This document shows, in pieces, positions 59,432 to 64,000 of a DNA stretch of 64,000 nucleotides. Within the stretch, counting starts at the first letter, position 1. Each line of letters opens with the position of its first letter. Source of the stretch: Meiothermus sp. (lineage in GTDB: Bacteria > Deinococcota > Deinococci > Deinococcales > Thermaceae). The stretch lies in the NCBI RefSeq assembly GCF_025060375.1, contig NZ_JANXCG010000038.1, forward strand, positions 44,096 to 108,095. Reading direction: 5' to 3'. Below the pieces are notes generated by a model. That model had not been told where the DNA came from. It ran no database searches and saw nothing but the letters and a program-made list of their open reading frames with translations. Made by a program: the position numbers and the translations under genes.

Positions 59432-60478
59432 CTAGAAAGCGCGCTCGTACTGGGGAGGCCAGGCTTTGAAGCCCAGGGCCTGACCGGCCCGGTAGGGCCA
59501 ATAGGGTTCCCGAAGCAACGCCCGCCCCAGGAGAATCAGGTCAGCCTGGCCCTGCTGTAGGATTGCTTCGGCCTGGAAAGGCTCGGTGATGAGGCCCACC
59601 GCCCCTGTGGCCAGGCCCGTAACCTTACGCACCTCCGCGGCGAAGGGCACCTGGTATCCGGGGGCTAGGGGAATCCTCACACCGGGAATGGCCCCACCCG
59701 AGGAGCAGTCCAGCAGGTCCACGCCCCGCCGCCGAAGAGCTTCTGCCAGGACTATGGTGTCCTCCAGGCTCCACCCGTCCTCCACCCAGTCCACTGCCGA
59801 GACCCGCACCAGAAGGGGCAGTTCAGCGGGCCAGACCTCCCGCACTGCTTCGGCGACCTGCAGGGGAAAGCGCATGCGGCCTTCGCGGCTGCCCCCATAC
59901 TGGTCCTTGCGGTGGTTGGTCAGGGGGGATAGAAAGGAGTGCAGCAGGTAGCCGTGGGCCATGTGGATCTCCAGCACCTCAAAGCCCGCCAATAGGGCGC
60001 GCTTGGCGGCCTGCTGAAAGGCCCAGCGCACCTCCTCGAGGCCTGCCGGATCCAACGCCTGGGGCACGGGCCATCCCTCCGCAAAGGCCAATGGGCTGGG
60101 GGCCACCGGTGTCCATTGGTGCAGTGGCCTTCCCCCCTTCCACGGGGGCAAGACGCCCGCCTTGCGTCCGGCGTGGGCGATTTGGATGCCCGCAACGGCC
60201 CCCGCCGACTTGATGCGCCGGGCTAGCTCCGTCAGCCCCGGTAGGTGGTCGTCCGACCAGATGCCCAGGTCCTCTGGGCTGATGACCCCCCGGGCTTCCA
60301 CCGCGGTGGCCTCCACGAGGATGAGCCCGGCCCCGCCAACTGCTCGGGTGGGGTAGTGGACTAGATGCCATTCGGTTGCACGGCCCCCCTCAGCCGAGTA
60401 CTGGCACATAGGGGACATAGCGATGCGGTTTTTGAGGGTGATGGAGCGCAGCCTAAGCGGGCTAAAGAGCAGGCTCAT
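59432..60478 (-). CDS. Old yellow enzyme, YqjM/thermophilic-like class
   Basis: 348 residues. FMN and substrate motifs: [12 protein letters not shown] with the class-specific Cys25, [12 protein letters not shown], and [22 protein letters not shown]. It reduces activated C=C bonds of enals, enones, maleimides and quinones with NAD(P)H. Its gene has a TAGAAT box seven bases before the ATG. It may take part in the same electrophile defence as the mhq-like genes, but it is not adjacent. Confidence 0.93.
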   Translation of the reverse strand: MSLLFSPLRLRSITLKNRIAMSPMCQYSAEGGRATEWHLVHYPTRAVGGAGLILVEATAVEARGVISPEDLGIWSDDHLPGLTELARRIKSAGAVAGIQIAHAGRKAGVLPPWKGGRPLHQWTPVAPSPLAFAEGWPVPQALDPAGLEEVRWAFQQAAKRALLAGFEVLEIHMAHGYLLHSFLSPLTNHRKDQYGGSREGRMRFPLQVAEAVREVWPAELPLLVRVSAVDWVEDGWSLEDTIVLAEALRRRGVDLLDCSSGGAIPGVRIPLAPGYQVPFAAEVRKVTGLATGAVGLITEPFQAEAILQQGQADLILLGRALLREPYWPYRAGQALGFKAWPPQYERAF

Positions 60479-60485
60479 AGCGCGG

Positions 60486-60491
60486 ATTCTA
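60486..60491 (-). promoter_or_regulatory. Leaderless -10 element of the old yellow enzyme gene
   Basis: TAGAAT on the minus strand, seven bases before the ATG at 60478. Confidence 0.55.
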
Positions 60492-60560
60492 CGCGCTGAG
60501 AGCGGTTTGTTTGTGGAGCCCCATACACAGCGTTTTTCTGCCCCTACCCCCGTGATACGA

Positions 60561-60598
60561 TGGACACGCTGGGGAGAAAAAAGTTATACTGAGTATAA
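60561..60598 (+). promoter_or_regulatory. Promoter with palindromic operator for the acyl-CoA dehydrogenase unit
   Basis: TGGACA and TATACT are spaced by 18 bases. The -10 lies within TTATACT-G-AGTATAA, a perfect 7-bp inverted repeat around one base, so a repressor could block it. The transcript would have a leader of about 80 bases before the ATG at 60679; that stretch has no clear structure beyond purine-rich gagggaggtgaggg at 60610-60623. Confidence 0.6.
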
Positions 60599-60678
60599 GA
60601 AATGTCGCCGAGGGAGGTGAGGGAGAGCCGATAGCCAGTAGCCGAAGGTCAATCAGCTATACGCTATCCGCATCGTTT

Positions 60679-61824
60679 ATGCCCGTGGATTTCAGCCTGA
60701 CCGAAGAGCAGAGGCAGCTGCAGAAGCTGGCCCGCCGCTTTGCCAGGGAGCAGATAGCCCCCATTGCCGCTGAGTACGATGCCAGGGAGGAGGTGCCCTG
60801 GCAGGTGGTGGAAAGGCTTCATGAGGTGGGGCTGCTCAACGCCATCGTCCCCGAGGAGTATGGGGGAATGGGTTTGGGCATGCTCGAGGAGGTCATCATC
60901 GGCGAGGAACTGGCCTGGGGCTGTATGGGTATCTACACCATCGCCATGGCCTCTGACCTGGGCATAACCCCCCTTCTGCTGGCCGGAACGCAGGCACAGA
61001 AGGCGCGGTTTTTGCGAAAGGTTACCCAGAAGCCAGCGCTGGCGGCTTTTGCGCTTTCTGAGCCGGGGAACGGCTCCGATGCGGCGGCCCTTCGCACACG
61101 GGCTGTGCGCGAGGGTGACTACTATGTGCTGAACGGCACCAAGACCTGGATTTCTAATGGAGGGGAGGCCGAGTGGGTGGTGGTCTTCGCCACGGTCAAC
61201 CCTGAGGCCCGCCACAGGGGCGTGGTCGCTCTTGTGGTGGAGAAGGGTACTCCAGGGTTCACCGCCCACAAACTTCACGGCAAGATGGGCCAGCGGGCCA
61301 GCGGTACCTACGAGCTGGTTTTTGAGGATTGCCGGGTTCCAGCCGAGAACCTTTTAGGTCAGGAAGGCGATGGCTTTAAGATTGCCATGCGCACGCTGGA
61401 CAAAACCCGGATTCCGGTTGCGGCAGGCAGCGTGGGGGTAGCCCGACGGGCTCTGGAGGAGGCCACCCGCTATGCCAAGGAGCGAGAAGCCTTCGGTAAG
61501 CCCATCGCTCAGTTTCAGGCCATCCAGTTCAAGCTGGCCGAGATGCTCATGGGGATTGAGACGGCTCGAGCCTACACCTACTATGCGGCTTGGTTGGTGG
61601 ATACCGGGCAACCCCACAGCCACGCCGCGGCCATTGCCAAAGCCTACGCCTCGGAGATGGCCTTTTCGGTAGCCAACCAGGCCATACAGATACACGGCGG
61701 GTACGGCTATATGCGTGAATACCCGGTGGAAAAGCTCCTGCGCGATGTGAAGCTCAACCAGATTTACGAGGGCACCAACGAGATTCAGCGGCTTATCATC
61801 GCGCGCCATATATTGGGACAGTAG
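60679..61824 (+). CDS. Acyl-CoA dehydrogenase
   Basis: 381 residues. LSEPGNGSDAAALRTRA, the FAD stretch TWISNGGEAEWVVVFA, RIPVAAGSVGVARRALEEA, QIHGGYGYMREYPVEKLLRD and YEGTNEIQRLI are complete, with the catalytic base at about E364. It looks like a short- or medium-chain enzyme. Electrons go to ETF, encoded directly downstream, and then to the menaquinone pool. Chain-length preference cannot be read by eye. Confidence 0.94.
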   Translation: MPVDFSLTEEQRQLQKLARRFAREQIAPIAAEYDAREEVPWQVVERLHEVGLLNAIVPEEYGGMGLGMLEEVIIGEELAWGCMGIYTIAMASDLGITPLLLAGTQAQKARFLRKVTQKPALAAFALSEPGNGSDAAALRTRAVREGDYYVLNGTKTWISNGGEAEWVVVFATVNPEARHRGVVALVVEKGTPGFTAHKLHGKMGQRASGTYELVFEDCRVPAENLLGQEGDGFKIAMRTLDKTRIPVAAGSVGVARRALEEATRYAKEREAFGKPIAQFQAIQFKLAEMLMGIETARAYTYYAAWLVDTGQPHSHAAAIAKAYASEMAFSVANQAIQIHGGYGYMREYPVEKLLRDVKLNQIYEGTNEIQRLIIARHILGQ

Positions 61825-61879
61825 GGGTCTTTTTGGCTCATGGGTGAAGTGGTGGGTCGCTTTGCAGCCCCCACAGCAT

Positions 61880-61897
61880 AGCCCACGGTTGTGGGCT
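61880..61897 (+). other. Intercistronic hairpin before etfB
   Basis: AGCCCAC-GGTT-GTGGGCT forms a perfect 7-bp stem with a tetraloop. It is not followed by a T run, so it is probably not a terminator; an mRNA processing or stability role is possible. Confidence 0.5.
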
Positions 61898-61919
61898 CTT
61901 GGATGCGAGGAGGAAACGC

Positions 61920-62666
61920 ATGAAATTTCTAGCAGTCATAAGGCAGGTACCCGACGGCGAGTCCCGGCTCAGGATTGAGGGGGGCAAGGTAGACCTTTCC
62001 AGTGTCACGATGATCCTCGACCAGATGGATGAGTGGGCGGTGGAGGAGGTTATCCGCCTGCAGGAAAAGCACGGCGGGGAGAGCGTGGTGGTGGCTTTGG
62101 GCCCTGAGCGCTTTGAGGATGCCCTGCGCACCGCTTTGGCCATGGGCATAGATCGGGCCATTCATCTGGTGGCGGAGGGCTACCTGGACCCCATTACCCA
62201 GGCTGAGGCCCTAGCCGAGGTGGTTCGGGCTGAGGCCCCCACGCTGGTCTTCACGGGAGGGCAGCAGGCCGACTGGGATGCCCAGGCCCTGGGGCCGGCC
62301 TTGGCTGAAGCGCTTGGTTGGCCGGTGGTGAGCTGGACCACCCAGGTCGAGCTGGAGGGTGAAACCCATGCCAAGGCCAGACACGACCTGGATGAGGGTG
62401 CCGAAGTGGTGCGGGTACCCCTGCCTGCGGTTTTCACCAGCCAGCAGGGTCTGAATGAGCCCCGCTACCCCACCCTGCCCGGCATCATGAAGGCCAAGCG
62501 CAAGGAGCTGAAAAAGGTGCCCGTAAGCCTGCAAAGCCGGGTGGAGATTTTGGAGCAAGCCATCCAGGAGCGCGCCCGGCTCAACCGGATGATAGACGGA
62601 AAAGACCCGGCGGCTGCGGCCCATGAGCTAGTGCGGTTGTTGCGTGAAGAGGCGAAGGTAATTTAA
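61920..62666 (+). CDS. etfB: Electron transfer flavoprotein beta subunit
   Basis: 248 residues from the ATG at 61920, preceded by gaggagg; the track start is seven codons longer. MKFLAVIRQVPDGESRL, DEWAVEEVIRLQEKHGGESVVVALG, and TGGQQADWDAQALGPALAEALGWP are EtfB marks, and LPAVFTSQQGLNEPRYPTLPGIMKAKRK closes the core. With EtfA it carries electrons from acyl-CoA dehydrogenases to the quinone pool. Confidence 0.95.
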   Translation: MKFLAVIRQVPDGESRLRIEGGKVDLSSVTMILDQMDEWAVEEVIRLQEKHGGESVVVALGPERFEDALRTALAMGIDRAIHLVAEGYLDPITQAEALAEVVRAEAPTLVFTGGQQADWDAQALGPALAEALGWPVVSWTTQVELEGETHAKARHDLDEGAEVVRVPLPAVFTSQQGLNEPRYPTLPGIMKAKRKELKKVPVSLQSRVEILEQAIQERARLNRMIDGKDPAAAAHELVRLLREEAKVI

Positions 62667-62688
62667 CCCTCATCTGGAGGTTTCGAGG

Positions 62689-63627
62689 ATGATCCTTGTG
62701 GTTTTGGAACACGATGGTCAGCGCCTGCGCAAGGGTGCTTTGGAAGCGATTGGCCGGGCTCGGCAGCTTGGCAGCCTAGGGCCCATTGCGGGGGTGGTCA
62801 TTGGTGAGAACGCTCAGGCTGTGGCCCAGGAGGCCGCCCGCTATCTACCGGTGGTCTACGCGGCTGAGGTGGGGCCCTACACAGCAGAGAAATGGGCTGA
62901 GGCTGCCTACGCCGCGGTGGAGAGGAGCGGGGCTAAGGTGGTGGTGGCTACCGGGGGCCGCCAGAGCCGCACCTGGACAGCCCGGCTGGCCTACAAGATG
63001 AGGGCCGGGCTTCTGGAGGACACCCTGGAGACCAGCACCGATGGCCAGCACATCATCGGCACCCGCTACAGCTACCTCAACCGGGTTACCGAGCGGCAGA
63101 AGGCTCCCTTGCCGGTGGTCTTTACCGCCAAGCCCAACACCACCCCTCCGGTCGAACCCGAGGGCAACGGCACGGTGGAGCTCCTCGAGGTGAACCTTCC
63201 AGGTGGGGTGGAGGTGCTCGAGCGCCTGAGCGAGCAGAAAAAGGGTGTTTCGCTCACCGAGGCCACCGTGGTGGTCACGGGCGGGCGGGGCCTTGGGAGC
63301 CCCGAGGCCTTCGCAGGGGTGGAGGAGCTGGCGGGTATGCTGGGTGGGGCGGTCGGGGCAACCCGCGCGGTGGTGGACGCCGGCTGGCGCCCCTACAGCG
63401 AGCAGGTGGGCCAGACGGGCAAAACCGTGCAGCCCAACCTCTACCTGGCCCTGGCGGTTTCGGGCGCGGTGCAGCACCAGGCCGGGATGAACAAGAGCAA
63501 GTTTATTGCTGCCGTGAACAAAGACCCCGAGGCCCCCATCTTCAAGATTGCCGACTACGGCATTGTGGGGGATGTGCACCAAGTGCTGCCCGCGCTGATT
63601 GAGGCGGTGAAGAGATTGAAGGACTAG
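62689..63627 (+). CDS. etfA: Electron transfer flavoprotein alpha subunit
   Basis: 312 residues. The C-terminal FAD domain has TVVVTGGRGLGSPEAFAGVEELAGMLGGAVGATRAVVDAGW, QVGQTGKTVQPNLYLALAVSGAVQHQAGMNKSKFI, and ADYGIVGDVHQVLP, all typical. It binds the FAD of ETF. It follows etfB by 22 bases and is closed by a strong terminator. Confidence 0.95.
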   Translation: MILVVLEHDGQRLRKGALEAIGRARQLGSLGPIAGVVIGENAQAVAQEAARYLPVVYAAEVGPYTAEKWAEAAYAAVERSGAKVVVATGGRQSRTWTARLAYKMRAGLLEDTLETSTDGQHIIGTRYSYLNRVTERQKAPLPVVFTAKPNTTPPVEPEGNGTVELLEVNLPGGVEVLERLSEQKKGVSLTEATVVVTGGRGLGSPEAFAGVEELAGMLGGAVGATRAVVDAGWRPYSEQVGQTGKTVQPNLYLALAVSGAVQHQAGMNKSKFIAAVNKDPEAPIFKIADYGIVGDVHQVLPALIEAVKRLKD

Positions 63628-63636
63628 AGGGGCGGG

Positions 63637-63669
63637 CCCCCAGTGCGGCCTTAAGCGCACCGGGGGTTT
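63637..63669. terminator. Terminator between etfA and the MliC-like gene
   Basis: CCCCC-A-GTGCG and CGCAC-C-GGGGG form an 11-bp stem with one mismatch and an 8-base loop, followed by TTT on the plus strand. It lies ten bases after the etfA stop between convergent genes and may work in both directions. Confidence 0.75.
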
Positions 63670-63673
63670 CCCG

Positions 63674-64000
63674 TCAGATACGGCAGTCGTAGAGCACCAC
63701 CTGCCCGCGGGCAATCAGGCGCCCGAGGGTGCCAATCTCCCAGGTGTAGGTGGCGTTGGCGTAGACCAGGGTGGGGCCGGTGCGCACCAGCGGGAGCACG
63801 TGGAAGGCCCCATCGTAGAAGATGCGCACCTGGTTGCTCAGGTAACTGACCACCAGGGTACCGCCCTGGCAGGTGTAGGTGACCGTTCCCGAGGGCACTG
63901 GCTGGACCGGTTGCACCGGCTGAACGGGTTGGACGGGCTGAACAGGTTGGACGGGCTGGACCGGCGGGGGTGGTGGGAGGGTGGCCACCAGGTTGACGCT
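63674..64000 (-). CDS. Secreted protein with (VQP)7 and MliC-like C-terminal domain, 5' end missing
   Basis: The frame stays open to the window edge (S-V-N-L-V before the track's GTG at 63988), so the N-terminus is outside. Visible are PPPPP, seven copies of VQP, then VTYTCQGGTLVVSYLSNQVRIFYDG ... YANATYTWEIGTLGRLIARGQVVLYDC. The paired Cys, YTC start and YTWEIG match the MliC/PliC fold of periplasmic lysozyme inhibitors. The repeat is a likely extended linker. Lysozyme inhibition is inferred from fold pattern only. Confidence 0.65.
   Translation of the reverse strand, partial: SVNLVATLPPPPPVQPVQPVQPVQPVQPVQPVQPVPSGTVTYTCQGGTLVVSYLSNQVRIFYDGAFHVLPLVRTGPTLVYANATYTWEIGTLGRLIARGQVVLYDCRI
63899..63961 (-). 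repeat. Seven 9-base tandem repeats coding (Val-Gln-Pro)7
   Basis: The coding strand repeats a nine-base unit close to GTCCAACCG seven times with third-position changes. It encodes a rigid, extended linker. Copy number may vary between strains by slippage. Confidence 0.8.

Noticed and set aside
63899-63961. Short-period repeat as a CRISPR array
   Set aside because: The repeats are contiguous 9-base units in a coding frame, with no spacers. It is a coding tandem repeat.

Overview
The window is a continuous stretch of a GC-rich (roughly mid-60s %) bacterial chromosome, packed with genes on both strands. No gene-free gap exceeds about 200 bases. I see no insertion sequence, prophage, CRISPR array, tRNA or rRNA. 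The omega subunit of RNA polymerase (start [20 protein letters not shown]) is very close to the Thermus type. Together with futalosine-pathway menaquinone genes and many leaderless promoters (TAnnnT 6-8 bases before the start codon), it points to the Thermaceae, most likely Meiothermus or a near relative. The genus is an inference from protein sequence recalled by eye, not from a search.

Layout. 1-5.3 kb: the end of an AI-2E family transporter, then the menaquinone genes mqnA, mqnE and a UbiD-type decarboxylase (its UbiX partner lies at 43.7 kb), and a Nudix hydrolase. 5.3-15.8 kb: a seven- to eight-gene chemosensory operon (CheY, CheW, MHYT membrane protein, two tandem chemoreceptors, a CheA hybrid kinase with two Hpt domains and a receiver, a pseudo-receiver-PATAN protein, and a receiver-Roadblock protein). 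It resembles Pil/Pix systems that control type IV pili, but has no CheB or CheR in view. 16-18.3 kb: universal stress protein, a small coiled-coil protein with two DxDxDGxxD motifs, and glycerol kinase. 18.4-23.5 kb: an oxidoreductase whose leaderless promoter lies inside a perfect palindrome, then pstSCAB with a hairpin between pstS and pstC and three 11-bp-spaced Pho-box-like repeats upstream.

24.1-32.8 kb: an envelope cluster, mreB-lpxD-lpxC-sugar oxidoreductase-fabZ-lpxA-lpxB-like-MsbA-like ABC exporter-S4 protein. This is the early lipid A route, which is unexpected if the host is in Thermaceae. 32.8-38.6 kb: esterase, type II NADH dehydrogenase, Hsp20, and a NEW3-domain protein with an ABC ATPase and permease. 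38.6-41.4 kb: thiamine uptake genes (thiB, thiP) behind a clear TPP riboswitch. 41.4-44.3 kb: isoprenoid genes ispE and ispD, uppP and ubiX. 44.3-50.4 kb: sodium:amino acid symporter, a second PATAN protein, and hom-aroC-aroK-aroB. 50.5-54.8 kb: queG, then an HxlR regulator facing yceI-mhqO-mhqD, which looks like an electrophile or quinone stress unit, and a phosphoesterase. 54.9-60.5 kb: recN, a GAF-GGDEF cyclase, marC, argR, rpoZ and an old-yellow-enzyme reductase. 60.6-63.6 kb: acyl-CoA dehydrogenase with etfB and etfA behind a palindromic operator, ending in a strong terminator. The right edge holds the end of a secreted MliC-like protein with (VQP)7.

Themes that connect regions: UbiD and UbiX need each other (UbiX makes the prenyl-FMN that UbiD uses), and chorismate from the aro genes feeds MqnA. 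IspD/IspE supply isoprenoid precursors for menaquinone and for undecaprenyl phosphate recycled by UppP. The menaquinone pool serves the type II NADH dehydrogenase and probably the ETF route. Two PATAN proteins and a GGDEF enzyme suggest surface motility and c-di-GMP control. At the DNA level the palindrome CTCGAG is strikingly frequent and occurs in all three reading frames.
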